Positions 33,884 through 43,056 of a DNA stretch of 64,000 bases are shown piece by piece. The stretch covers positions 1 through 64,000 of the forward strand of contig JBAPOP010000154.1 in assembly GCA_049279675.1 (NCBI GenBank), written 5' to 3'. The position numbers and the translations under genes are program-made. The notes under the pieces were generated by a model. It searched no databases, was not told where the DNA came from, and was given only the letters and a program-made list of their open reading frames with translations. Position 1 is the first letter of the stretch; each line of letters begins with the position of its first letter. Origin of the DNA: Palsa-147 sp049279675. Its GTDB lineage: Bacteria > Acidobacteriota > Terriglobia > Acidiferrales > UBA7541.

Positions 33884-35503
33884 TTATTCCTGCAGAAGAC
33901 TCAAGATTCCCGCCAGTGGAATCCGGACCCAATCGACGCGGTTGTTCAATTCATAATTCAATTCGTAAACCGCCTTCTCGAGTAGGTGTATTTGCAGCAG
34001 AGCCCAGAGCTCGTTTTGATTTGCCGGAATAAATGAAGCGGTTCCGGCCTCCCTCAAGTACGAGTTCAAGAAATGGGCTGCGACCCACGCATGCCAATTC
34101 TCGGCGACTTTCGTTCGCTTGCGCACATTTTCGCCTCGCGCATCCGCGCTGTCCTCCTGTGAGGAAGGCAATGAGGCAAACGCAGCGTAATGAAACGATC
34201 GAAGCATCCCGGCCACATCCTGGAGCGGAGAAAGTTTTACGCAACGCTCCGCGATGGGACGAGCAGGCTCGCCTTCGAAATCGATAATGAAGAAATCTGA
34301 GCCTGTGTACAAAACTTGGCCAAGATGATAATCACCGTGGATTCGCGTGCGCGTGGCCGTGATCGGCTGGCTGAGCGCCCGACGAAATATCGATTGGACC
34401 TTATCCTCTGAATTGACCACCCGTTCTGCTTCCGCTCGCAATTCATTGGGCATTCGTGCGAAATGTCGCCGCAGCAACTCGAACGCAACCATAGTTTTTT
34501 CGCTCAGTGTGTTTGCTAAATCACTCTGAAACTTGGCTGTGTACCGTTCGGGGGCAAAAGCCGGAGTCAATGACTCCGAAGCGAGAGCGATATGCAACTG
34601 CGCGGTCCGTTCGGCGAGCAGCATTACCGCGTCCAGATACGAGCCGCACAATTCGCGCGCGACATCCGGACTCGGCTGGCCACTCGTAATCAGAGAATGC
34701 AAACTGGGAGACTCGCACGATGAAAGTTCATCGAGGCGCCCCGCGACTTGCTGCCAAAATTCGGAAAGAGATGCCAAAGTGAAATGCCACGCGTCGCCCT
34801 GATTGGGAACGAACTCTTGAAGAATTCCGACGGTTGCTTGACCTCCGTCATCTCCAGCGTATTCCAGCCAACCGGCAACCGCGGGAATAGCGGGGAAATG
34901 AATCCGCTCCGAAAGAAAGCGCCCTATCTCGAGGTCGGGATTTATTCCCTCTTCTACGTGCCGAAAAATCTTCAGGACCAGGCGATCGCCATACACAATC
35001 GAGCTATTGCTCTGCTCAACCTTCATTGGCTTGGGCGTAAGAACGCCCAAGGCTGCCGGGCAGATATCGCGATAGTTGTTGGCTTGTTGCGCTCGGATGC
35101 TGCCGTATGATCCTCGAAAGACAGCTCGCTCCTCGATTGCGGCGTGCAGCCCGAGCAAGAACTTCTCATCCCGCAGAGCGTCAGCGAGAATCAGTTTTGA
35201 GTCGGCACCATTCACCGTCAGCGTGTGCGGATCATTCTCGAGCGATTTGTGATTCGCAGGCACGGGAAGCAGCGGCAGCAGATACGTTTCTCGAGTTCCG
35301 GTCTCGTACTCCACACGCGCAAGAAGGATGAACGATTCCGATTGCGATGCGCCGAACGGAATAACATCCACAACTTCGATACCGCGAATCTCGCGTGCTT
35401 TTCCGCCGAACCAACGTTGAGCCAATAGGAAACTGGGCAATATCGATGGAAGTGTCTTCTGTAGCTCCGTGAATTCTTGTTTTTTCATTCCAGGCGCGCT
35501 CAA
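33884..35503 (-). CDS. mak: Maltokinase (trehalose-pathway APH-fold kinase)
   Basis: ATP-dependent kinase of about 539 residues that makes maltose 1-phosphate for GlgE. The N-terminal cap (LPSFLLAQRWFGGKAREI) is typical of Mak/Pep2. The aminoglycoside-phosphotransferase-like catalytic part shows RIHGDYHLGQVLY (catalytic loop) and FIIDFEGEPARPI (metal Asp), followed by KLSPLQDVAGMLRSFHYAA. A TTG start at 35503 has AGGGGGA 5 bp upstream; ATG 35488 would shorten it by five residues but has a weak ribosome site. Its position in one operon with treS and glgE confirms the function. Confidence 0.88.
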   Translation of the reverse strand: MSAPGMKKQEFTELQKTLPSILPSFLLAQRWFGGKAREIRGIEVVDVIPFGASQSESFILLARVEYETGTRETYLLPLLPVPANHKSLENDPHTLTVNGADSKLILADALRDEKFLLGLHAAIEERAVFRGSYGSIRAQQANNYRDICPAALGVLTPKPMKVEQSNSSIVYGDRLVLKIFRHVEEGINPDLEIGRFLSERIHFPAIPAVAGWLEYAGDDGGQATVGILQEFVPNQGDAWHFTLASLSEFWQQVAGRLDELSSCESPSLHSLITSGQPSPDVARELCGSYLDAVMLLAERTAQLHIALASESLTPAFAPERYTAKFQSDLANTLSEKTMVAFELLRRHFARMPNELRAEAERVVNSEDKVQSIFRRALSQPITATRTRIHGDYHLGQVLYTGSDFFIIDFEGEPARPIAERCVKLSPLQDVAGMLRSFHYAAFASLPSSQEDSADARGENVRKRTKVAENWHAWVAAHFLNSYLREAGTASFIPANQNELWALLQIHLLEKAVYELNYELNNRVDWVRIPLAGILSLLQE

Positions 35504-35577
35504 AGCATCCCCCTACCGGATGATTCGCTGCGGGGAGGCAGGGTTTCACTGCTACGCGAAGACTCACAAATGGCGCT

Positions 35578-36294
35578 TCACAGCGGCGACGGTTCTTCTT
35601 CCTTCTCCTTTTCCCTTTCCCGCTTCTTATTGTCGCCGAGATATCGTTCCAATGTCTGGCGAGCCAGATCGCGCCCGCCCAATCCAAACGCAATTGCCAG
35701 CGCAAACATCAGCGCTCCGAACACGATCGAAAAAGCCGAAATTACCGTTTGGCCCGCCAGTCCGATCTGCTCCAGAGCCATCGAGATCGCAAAAATCAGG
35801 ATCACAAATCGGGTCGAGCTGCTCCAAAGCCGCGGCGACTTTAAGCCGGCGTTCACCGACGCGAGCAATGCGGCGCGTGAAAGAAAATTCGAGGCAAGGA
35901 CGCCGACGAAAAGAATGAGAATGGCGACAAACAATTCCGGCAACAATTGAAACAAGCGGGAAATCTGATCGTGCAGTTCGGGGATTCCCAGGATGCTGAT
36001 TCCCACCAGGGTAAAGCCAAGCCAGGTCACCCAGAACAGCGAGCGCGTGAGAAGTTCGGTGATCGTTGGAAGCGCCGCATTTCTCAGCACCTGCGACGCG
36101 CCGGACTGTTCCGATAGCCGATTGAGCTGGGTGAAGCGGAGAATAAACCGAAAGAGGTTTTTCACCAGGATCGCCACGAGCAATCCGAACAGCATGATTA
36201 GCACCATGGCTACGAACCGCGGCAGGAACACCGAAATCATGCGAACCAAATTCTGGTAAGCCTGCTGCAGACTCTGAATGATCAACTGTTTCAT
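35578..36294 (-). CDS. CmpX/MscS-like small membrane protein (TM-helix repeat family)
   Basis: Inner-membrane protein of 238 residues with about four or five transmembrane segments (MISVFLPRFVAMVLIMLFGL, LFVAILILFVGVLASNFL, FSIVFGALMFALAIAFGLGG). The pattern matches the TM-helix repeat proteins related to mechanosensitive channels, ending in a highly charged tail (KKREREKEKEEE). ATG 36294 has GAGGTGA upstream. It lies between a glycosyltransferase and maltokinase in a compatible-solute operon, so a role in osmotic adaptation is a reasonable inference. The full MscS pore and beta domain are absent. Confidence 0.78.
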   Translation of the reverse strand: MKQLIIQSLQQAYQNLVRMISVFLPRFVAMVLIMLFGLLVAILVKNLFRFILRFTQLNRLSEQSGASQVLRNAALPTITELLTRSLFWVTWLGFTLVGISILGIPELHDQISRLFQLLPELFVAILILFVGVLASNFLSRAALLASVNAGLKSPRLWSSSTRFVILIFAISMALEQIGLAGQTVISAFSIVFGALMFALAIAFGLGGRDLARQTLERYLGDNKKREREKEKEEEPSPL

Positions 36295-36306
36295 GACTTC
36301 ACCTCA

Positions 36307-37575
36307 CTACTTCGCTTTCCACTTCTCCAGCAAGTACGGTCTCTGGCGCTCAAATTCAAGGCACAGCTGCTCGGTGTCCGCTTCGATTTCATCGGCGGTT
36401 GAATTGTGGTGTTCCGCAAGCATGGAAAAAATCCTGCCGCGATAGAGAGGCACCAAGGATTGCAGGAGATGATCCCGATTCATCACCGAGTGGTGATAAG
36501 AGGCGGCGAATTCGAAAATAATCCTAGTCCACAGTTCGTTCCCGACGCGGCATGTTTGCTCGTCAAGCGCGGCCACGCGTTCAATTTCCGTTCGCGTTTC
36601 GTCGGACAGAATTGTTTTTAGAATCGGCGATAGATCGGTGACGCCCTTCTGGAACAATTCGTATATTCGCTTGCGGTTCACTCGAGCGACGTCCGTAGTC
36701 AATTCGTGATCGGGGCCAAAGGTTGGGACAGGCCCGGGAGTGAGGTCCCGTGCCCAGAAATCCTGCAGCGATTCCAGGCACCAAAACAACGCGCCGGCGG
36801 TTTCGCGGACGGCGGTGACAACGTCGGTGCCGGAACTGGCCGCAGGTGGCACCTTGGGGCCGAGAAACGTCTGGCAGCATTTGAATCCTGAGGCGATCGC
36901 AGTTGTGAGCATCCAAATCTCGGGCGACTTGCGAACGGCTTCTTCTCCCCAAACGTCCTGCCCTAGACAATTAGCCGCAAGCTTTCCCGAAAATCCGAAA
37001 TCACCCGAATGCAACTCGCGAATTCCACGGCCCAGTACGGCGCGCGTCATCGGGTAAAGCAGATTGCGCACCAGCATGCCTTCGTATTTGTGGCGGCTAT
37101 AGAGGGGAGCGACAAAATCGAAATTCTCGCGATACGCAGGTTGCAGCAGATTCTTGATCCACCCGGCGTCAAGGCTCGGAGTTTGAGGTGAAATCACCGC
37201 GCAGGCTTTGGCGCGAACCAAATCCGCGGCAGCCAGTATCGAGCGGAACGCCATACCTGGCGCAGGGCTGCCGGGATAGCTCGTCGAGATCCGGTGAATG
37301 GTGCGCAAGGACGTCAATCCTCGCGCCCCTGCAGTCGTTTCCGAGGTCGAGCGTAAAACCGCGTCGGATGTTCCGTCTTGTGAGCCGCCGTCGACGTTAA
37401 CGATCACCACTCGGTCGCGTGTGAAATTCTTACGAAAGCTTTCTTCGACGACGGAGACAGCGTTGCCGATAGTTTGCGCGTCATTGTGCGATGGAATACC
37501 CACCAGCAGGTCGACCTCACCCACGCTCATGAGCTGATGTAGAAATTCGTCCGTCAATAACAGTTCTTCAGCCAA
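36307..37575 (-). CDS. Glycosyltransferase, glucosyl-3-phosphoglycerate-synthase-like (GT81/GT2)
   Basis: Cytoplasmic GT-A-fold transferase of 422 residues. The N-terminal nucleotide-sugar region reads VDLLVGIPSHNDAQTIGNAV, with the acidic metal region VIVNVDGGSQDGTSD; acceptor-side segments include FDFVAPLYSRHKYEGMLVRNLLYPMTRAVLG and SGDFGFSGKLA. This pattern is seen in GpgS/mannosylglycerate-synthase-like enzymes that make glucosylglycerate-type solutes. The start is TTG 37575 with GGAGA 5 bp upstream. Its place between treS and an MscS-like protein fits synthesis of a compatible solute or glucan primer. The precise sugar donor and acceptor are not determined. Confidence 0.72.
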   Translation of the reverse strand: MAEELLLTDEFLHQLMSVGEVDLLVGIPSHNDAQTIGNAVSVVEESFRKNFTRDRVVIVNVDGGSQDGTSDAVLRSTSETTAGARGLTSLRTIHRISTSYPGSPAPGMAFRSILAAADLVRAKACAVISPQTPSLDAGWIKNLLQPAYRENFDFVAPLYSRHKYEGMLVRNLLYPMTRAVLGRGIRELHSGDFGFSGKLAANCLGQDVWGEEAVRKSPEIWMLTTAIASGFKCCQTFLGPKVPPAASSGTDVVTAVRETAGALFWCLESLQDFWARDLTPGPVPTFGPDHELTTDVARVNRKRIYELFQKGVTDLSPILKTILSDETRTEIERVAALDEQTCRVGNELWTRIIFEFAASYHHSVMNRDHLLQSLVPLYRGRIFSMLAEHHNSTADEIEADTEQLCLEFERQRPYLLEKWKAK

Positions 37576-37668
37576 CGCAATCTCCGGAAAAATATTCTAG
37601 GGCCGCAATTTCTAGGGCGATTACCGCAGAGGACTCGCCTCTTCTGGCCATGCCCGACTCTCGAAGCA

Positions 37669-39312
37669 TCAAATCCGGCGCAATCGGAACCAGAATGACT
37701 GGTACGGTCCCAAGGTCAACAAGTAGGGCAGATCGCCAATTCGCGGGAAAAGATTCCGGCCCGCCATTTCAACAGGGATCGATCCTTTGTGGTTGCGCAA
37801 ATCCAGTTCGATTGCTTGAGCGGAATTCGACAAATTGTTCACCGTCAGGACTTCTTCCGCTCCTAACTTGCGGACATAAGCCAGAACTCTGTGATTGGAA
37901 GGCCTCAAAAACTCGATGGATCCGCGGCTGAAGATGCGGGACGATTTGCGTATTTCAATAAGCCTCTTCATCCAAAAAAACAGCGAGTGCGGCGATCGTT
38001 TTTGCGATTCGACGTTGATCGCCTGATAACCAAACACGGGATTCGATATCAAAGGCGAGTAGAGTCGCTCGGGGTCCGCTCCCGAAAAGCCGCCGTTCCA
38101 ACCGCCATTCCATTGCATCGGAGTTCGAACGCCATTGCGATCGCCAAGATAGACGTTGTCTCCCATGCCAATTTCATCGCCATAGTAAATTACAGGAGTT
38201 CCGGGCAGCGACATAAGCAGGAGGTTGAGGAGCTGGATTCGCCTTCTATCGTTATCCATCATCGGAGCTAGGCGCCGGCGAATTCCCACATTCAGGCGCA
38301 TCGTCTTGTCGGTAGCGTAGGCGTCGTACATGTAATCCCGCTCGATGTCGGTGACCATTTCGAGAGTCAACTCATCATGATTGCGGAGGAAAGTGCACCA
38401 TTGGCAGTTTTCCGGAATTTGCGGAGTTTGCTCGAGGATTTCGATGATGGGCTTGCGATCTTCCAGTTGTACTGCCATAAAAATTCTGGGCATCAATGGA
38501 AAATGAAACGCCATGTGGAATTCGTCGCCGTCGCCGAAATATGCGCGCACGTCCGCCGGCCACTGGTTTGCCTCGGCCAAGAGCATTCTGCCCGGAAACG
38601 ATTGATCGAGCCGTTTGCGAAGTTCGCGGATGATGGCATGCGTCTCTGGCAAATTTTCGCAGTTTGTCCCTTCACGTTCGATGAGGTAGGGAACTGCGTC
38701 CAGCCGAAAAGCATCGACGCCAAGTTCCAGCCAAAACTTCATCACATTCCACATTTCCTCGAAGACCGCGGGATTGTCGTAGTTCAAGTCCGGCTGATGA
38801 CTGAAAAACCTGTGCCAGTAATACGATTTCGAGACGGGATCCCAAGCCCAATTCGATAATTCGGTGTCGAGGAAAATAATTCGAGCGTCGCGATAACGCT
38901 CGTCCGTATCGCTCCAGACGTACCAATCACGTTTGGAGTTGTCGCGGGAACTGCGTGATTCATGAAACCACGGGTGCTGATCGGATGTGTGATTGAGAAC
39001 CATCTCAATAATCACGCGAATCCCGCGCGCATGAGCGGCCGCCAGGAATGCCTTGAAGTCTTCAAGCGTGCCGTAATTCGGGTGAATGGCGCGGTAATCG
39101 GCGATGTCGTAGCCATCATCGCGCAACGGTGACGGAAAGAACGGAAGAAGCCAAATGACGTCGATGCCGAGATCTTGCAGATAATCGAGTTTCTGTATCA
39201 GGCCCGGAAAATCACCAATACCGTCGTTATTGCTGTCGCAAAACGTGCGGACGTGCAACTGGTAAATGATCGCGTCTTTGTACCATTGCGCCTGATCCGA
39301 ACCCGTAGCCAC
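37669..39312 (-). CDS. treS: Trehalose synthase (maltose alpha-D-glucosyltransferase), stand-alone form
   Basis: GH13 isomerase of 547 residues interconverting maltose and trehalose. Characteristic segments are WYKDAIIYQLHVRTFCDSNNDG, the nucleophile in VDAFRLDAVPYLIEREGTNC, the acid in LLAEANQWPADV, the transition-state Asp in FLRNHDELTLEM, and GDNVYLGDRNGVRTPMQW, all typical of TreS. It lacks the C-terminal maltokinase fusion often seen in this family; the kinase is encoded separately at 33884-35503. The start is GTG 39312 with GGGGGA 8 bp upstream. It follows glgE by 73 bp. Confidence 0.92.
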   Translation of the reverse strand: MATGSDQAQWYKDAIIYQLHVRTFCDSNNDGIGDFPGLIQKLDYLQDLGIDVIWLLPFFPSPLRDDGYDIADYRAIHPNYGTLEDFKAFLAAAHARGIRVIIEMVLNHTSDQHPWFHESRSSRDNSKRDWYVWSDTDERYRDARIIFLDTELSNWAWDPVSKSYYWHRFFSHQPDLNYDNPAVFEEMWNVMKFWLELGVDAFRLDAVPYLIEREGTNCENLPETHAIIRELRKRLDQSFPGRMLLAEANQWPADVRAYFGDGDEFHMAFHFPLMPRIFMAVQLEDRKPIIEILEQTPQIPENCQWCTFLRNHDELTLEMVTDIERDYMYDAYATDKTMRLNVGIRRRLAPMMDNDRRRIQLLNLLLMSLPGTPVIYYGDEIGMGDNVYLGDRNGVRTPMQWNGGWNGGFSGADPERLYSPLISNPVFGYQAINVESQKRSPHSLFFWMKRLIEIRKSSRIFSRGSIEFLRPSNHRVLAYVRKLGAEEVLTVNNLSNSAQAIELDLRNHKGSIPVEMAGRNLFPRIGDLPYLLTLGPYQSFWFRLRRI

Positions 39313-39385
39313 TTCTGATTTCCCCCTCGCGGCTCGAAAGCGGAGCAGCGCACGAACTATTAATATTGCCCTCGGCGGGCACGCG

Positions 39386-41368
39386 TCATCGCAGCTTGAA
39401 GATATGCGCCGGTATCTTTGAAGGATTCAATTGGATAAAATTCCGGCTGCCTTGCCAGGTGAAGCGCGCGTCGTCCAACAAGTCATGGATTTCAAATCGT
39501 TGCTGCGGCCCAATGCGAAACTCTTCGAGCGGAACGTCCAGCCACCCAGATTGAGTGTACTGTGGGTCCAAATTCACAATCACGAGAACGACGTTTGAGC
39601 GATCTTCGGTCCACTTGCTGTAGGCGATAAGACGATCGTTGTCGAGCGCGTGAAATCTCAGGCTCCAATCGCTCTGCAGAGCAGGATTTCCGAGCCGAAT
39701 CTTATTGATTCGAGCGATCAATGGTTTGAGGCTGTCTGATCGATCGATGTCCCACGCGCGTATCTGATACTTTTCCGAATCGAGATATTCCTCACTGCCC
39801 CGCATCAGCGGCCGGTTCTCGCACAGTTCGAAGGCGGGACCGTAAATCCCGTAATTTGCGCCCAATGTCGCGGCCAGGACGAGACGAGAGATAAACGCCG
39901 GCGGTCCCCCCGTTTGCAGATATTCCGTCAAGATGTCCGGAGTGTTCGGCCAAAGATTCATACGGAAGAATTCGCGGACAGGTGTTTGCGTGAGCTCGGT
40001 GAAAAGCTGCGTAATTTCAGTCTTCGTATTTTTCCACGCGAAGTACGTATACGACTGAGTGAAACCAATTTTCGCGAGTCGGTACATCACTTTTGGCCGC
40101 GTGAAAGCTTCGGCGAGAAAGATGACGTCCGGTTGCTCGCGATGAATTTCGACGATCAGCCACTCCCAGAAACCGAATGGCTTGGTATGTGGATTATCAA
40201 CTCGGAAAGTGCGGATTCCCTGTTCAATCCAGTAAAGAACCACGCTCTTGAGTTCTTCGCACAGCTCCGCGGTGCGCTCGCTTTCAAAATCAATCGGATA
40301 AATGTCCTGATACTTCTTCGGCGGATTTTCGGCGTATTGAATGGAACCATCCGGACGATGCTCGAACCATTCCTCATGCTCCTTCACGTAGGGATGATCC
40401 GGCGCACACTGAAATGCGAGATCGAGGGCCAGCTCAATTCCGAGCGCCTGCGCCTTTTGCCGGAGCTGCTTGAAATCATCGAGAGTGCCGAGCGCAGGAT
40501 GTATGGCCTTGTGTCCACCCTCGACGGAGCCTATAGCCCACGGACTACCCGGATCTCCGGCTGCAACCTGAAGGCTGTTGTTCTTGCCTTTTCTTCCCGC
40601 GCGTCCGATCGGGTGAATTGGCGGAAGATATAGGACGTCGAAACCCATGTCGGCGATGTATTGCAGGCGCTTGATGCAATCGCGGATCGTGCCCTGCTTT
40701 TGCGGATCCGCGGTGCAGGAGCGAGGAAACATCTCGTACCAACTGCTGAATCGCGCTTTAGGGCGGTCGACCCAAACCCGCAATTCCTTTTCATACGTGG
40801 TGGCTCGGCTGCGGTCAGGATACCGCAGCATTAATTGCGCGAGCGCGTCGCTGCGCACGCATTTGAGCGCGGATTCACGATCCGCGCACGCCAGCTTCTT
40901 CAGTTCGGCCGATAGCTCAATCAAACTCTGAGCATCAGAAGTTCGCGCTCGAGTTGCAGCGGAACTGGCGAGTTCCGCGCCAGTAAGAATATCGAGCGCA
41001 ATATCTTGCCCTGCGTCGGCCTTCTTGACGAGGTCGCGTATCCACGTTTTGTAGGAATCCAGCCAGGCTTGGACGGTGTACAGATAGGGCTCAAACTCTG
41101 CGATTTGGAACGAGCCTTGCCAGCGGTCATTGCCGATCGGCCGCATGAGAGATTCGCTCCACTCGCGTTCGCTTGCTTTGCGGAAACACACGACGGCGCT
41201 CACGACGTGGTGGCCATCAACATTGATGTCTGCCTCCACCGAAACGCTCTCACCTACGACGCGTTTAATCGCAAATCTACCGCCGTCGATTTCCGGTTCT
41301 AGATTTTCGATGACGACTCTGCGAAGCAAGGGTAGCGACACTTCTGTGGCAATCCTTGAAGCGAGCAA
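39386..41368 (-). CDS. glgE: Alpha-1,4-glucan:maltose-1-phosphate maltosyltransferase
   Basis: GH13 subfamily 3 enzyme of 660 residues that extends alpha-glucan with maltose 1-phosphate. The N-terminal beta domain (RVVIENLEPEIDGGRFAIKR) is typical. The barrel shows DVLYLPPIHPIGRAGRKGKNN, the nucleophile in IRTFRVDNPHTKPFGFWEWLI, the acid in VIFLAEAFTRPKVMYRLAKIGF, and SYTYFAWKNTKTEI. The TTG start at 41368 is supported by a perfect GGAGGA 6 bp upstream. It is the first gene of the operon, so a promoter should lie in 41369-41450. With TreS and Mak it forms the GlgE pathway; the branching enzyme GlgB is not in the window. Confidence 0.93.
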   Translation of the reverse strand: MLASRIATEVSLPLLRRVVIENLEPEIDGGRFAIKRVVGESVSVEADINVDGHHVVSAVVCFRKASEREWSESLMRPIGNDRWQGSFQIAEFEPYLYTVQAWLDSYKTWIRDLVKKADAGQDIALDILTGAELASSAATRARTSDAQSLIELSAELKKLACADRESALKCVRSDALAQLMLRYPDRSRATTYEKELRVWVDRPKARFSSWYEMFPRSCTADPQKQGTIRDCIKRLQYIADMGFDVLYLPPIHPIGRAGRKGKNNSLQVAAGDPGSPWAIGSVEGGHKAIHPALGTLDDFKQLRQKAQALGIELALDLAFQCAPDHPYVKEHEEWFEHRPDGSIQYAENPPKKYQDIYPIDFESERTAELCEELKSVVLYWIEQGIRTFRVDNPHTKPFGFWEWLIVEIHREQPDVIFLAEAFTRPKVMYRLAKIGFTQSYTYFAWKNTKTEITQLFTELTQTPVREFFRMNLWPNTPDILTEYLQTGGPPAFISRLVLAATLGANYGIYGPAFELCENRPLMRGSEEYLDSEKYQIRAWDIDRSDSLKPLIARINKIRLGNPALQSDWSLRFHALDNDRLIAYSKWTEDRSNVVLVIVNLDPQYTQSGWLDVPLEEFRIGPQQRFEIHDLLDDARFTWQGSRNFIQLNPSKIPAHIFKLR

Positions 41369-41736
41369 AGTAAATCCTCCGACCGAACAAGGGAACGGGC
41401 CGGACTTGGATTTTCTCGCATGGCTAGACGCGAGAAAGGCGCCGACGTCAAAATAAAAGCAACTGCATCCACATTATATGATGGAGCGCTCGCGCCTTTG
41501 CAAGGCGCGAATTCACAACGCGTTCCGACCGGAGCTGCGGCGTACAACGCAGGTCTCGCGATCCTACAGAAATCACCCGATGGAAACGAACTTTGCAAAG
41601 CAATACACTGGTATCCCGTGTAGGATGTTGACGCTGTTCGAGTGGAAATTTGCCCCCAATTTACGAATTGAATGCTGGAACCCGCGGGAGTAAGAGCAAC
41701 TGGTAGCAGACGGAGTCGTCTGCAAGAGGAGAGCTA
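41369..41736. other. Intergenic region between glgE and the YXWGXW gene
   Basis: This 368-bp gap separates two divergent genes and should hold both promoters. I see no convincing protein. An 8-bp perfect stem with a TGC loop (CGCGCCTT/AAGGCGCG, 41491-41509) and a second hairpin at 41706-41723 are the only structures. Confidence 0.5.
41706..41723 (+). promoter_or_regulatory. Hairpin just before the ribosome site of the YXWGXW gene
   Basis: GCAGACG and CGTCTGC form a perfect 7-bp stem with loop GAGT, followed at once by AAGAGGAGA and the ATG at 41737. It could modulate translation or mRNA stability, or be an operator. Confidence 0.35.
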
Positions 41737-42816
41737 ATGCGCATCAGTTTTGTTCGTTCAATTTTGCTGGCAATCGCGATGCTATTCGTGTCGACGGCGT
41801 GTTTCGCGCAGGTCGGCGTTTCGATCACAATTGCACCACCGGAACTTCCCGTGTACGAGCAGCCGATTTGTCCCGGCGATGGTTATATCTGGACGCCTGG
41901 ATACTGGGCTTGGGGTGACGGCGATTATTATTGGGTGCCGGGTACATGGGTGTTGGCTCCGGAAGTTGGATTTTTCTGGACTCCGGCTTACTGGGGCTGG
42001 GGCGGCGAAGGATTTATTTTCTACGACGGCTACTGGGGCCCTGAGGTCGGATTCTACGGTGGAATCAACTATGGCTTTGGCTACTTCGGCCATGGCTACG
42101 AGGGCGGACGTTGGGACAACGGGCATTTCTTCTATAACACCACGGTGAACAACATAAACGTGACCGTGATTCACAACGTCTACAACACGCGGATCACCGA
42201 GACCACCGTCACCCGAGTCAGTTACAACGGCGGCAATGGTGGAATAACCGCGCGCCCAACAGCGCGAGAAGAAGCCTTTGCGCATGAGAAGCACGTAGCT
42301 CCTGTGGCGCTTCAGGTTCAACATGCGCAGGCGGCTCGCTCCGATCCGCGGGAACGGTTTTCTGCGAATCATGGAGCGCCTGCCGTTGCCGCAACGCCGA
42401 AGCCCGGAGCTTTCAAGGACCGCGAAGTTGTTGCGGCAAAGGGCGGTGCGGCTGAGCATCCGGAGAGCAACACTCCTCGTCCAACCACGGCTGTTCATCC
42501 CAAGGACTTGCCGCCGATTGAGCATCCTGCCGCACCTAACACGGGAAATCCGAAAGTGGACCAAAAATATCAAAAGCAGCAGGACAAGCTAAACGCGCAG
42601 CAAGCACAGGATCGGGAGAAGCTCCAAAAGCAGCAGGATCAAGAGCACGCAAAACTTGCGAAGCAGAACGCTGACAACGCTCGACAGCAACAGGTTGAGC
42701 AAAAGCACCAGCAACAGACGCAGCAAATGGTGCAAAAGCACGCTCAGCAGACGCAGCAGTTGCAACAGAAACAGCAGGCGGCCCCGCGTGCTGCACCGTC
42801 AAAGCCGCGAGGCTAG
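41737..42816 (+). CDS. YXWGXW repeat-containing secreted protein with Gln-rich tail
   Basis: Exported protein of 359 residues of unknown function. A signal peptide (SILLAIAMLFVSTACFAQ) precedes a Trp/Tyr/Gly-rich domain with YXWGXW-type repeats (PGYWAWGDGDYYWVPGTW, TPAYWGWGGEG) and an Asn/Thr-rich stretch (NTTVNNINVTVIHNVYNT). The C-terminal 90 residues are a Gln/Lys/His-rich low-complexity, probably coiled region (QKQQDKLNAQQAQDREKLQK). Such proteins are common in the envelopes of Proteobacteria and Acidobacteriota. Start ATG 41737 has AGGAG upstream. Confidence 0.85.
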   Translation: MRISFVRSILLAIAMLFVSTACFAQVGVSITIAPPELPVYEQPICPGDGYIWTPGYWAWGDGDYYWVPGTWVLAPEVGFFWTPAYWGWGGEGFIFYDGYWGPEVGFYGGINYGFGYFGHGYEGGRWDNGHFFYNTTVNNINVTVIHNVYNTRITETTVTRVSYNGGNGGITARPTAREEAFAHEKHVAPVALQVQHAQAARSDPRERFSANHGAPAVAATPKPGAFKDREVVAAKGGAAEHPESNTPRPTTAVHPKDLPPIEHPAAPNTGNPKVDQKYQKQQDKLNAQQAQDREKLQKQQDQEHAKLAKQNADNARQQQVEQKHQQQTQQMVQKHAQQTQQLQQKQQAAPRAAPSKPRG

Positions 42817-42847
42817 TCTTAACTCTTGCTAACGTCAGAACTGCAAC

Positions 42848-42883
42848 CGGCGGGGCATCGGCCAATCGGCCTATGCCTCGCCG
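42848..42883. terminator. Long hairpin between convergent YXWGXW and Nramp genes
   Basis: Two 16-base arms (CGGCGGGGCATCGGCC and GGCCTATGCCTCGCCG) pair except for one G-T wobble and one mismatch, around loop AATC. Its place between convergent stops suggests a bidirectional terminator, although the T-tracts are weak. Confidence 0.5.
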
Positions 42884-43056
42884 AAAGTTTCATCCGCTTG
42901 AAATTTCTCCAGCTTTGATACTACCCGCTCAATTACGATCACTGCATTGCTCGCGATTTTGACGAACTACCGCAAGTTCGAACGGTCGCTACAGGGATTC
43001 TTCGGCTGCTGTGCTTACGAAGCCGCAACGGTGGCGCGACCCGTCGCATTCAAAAC

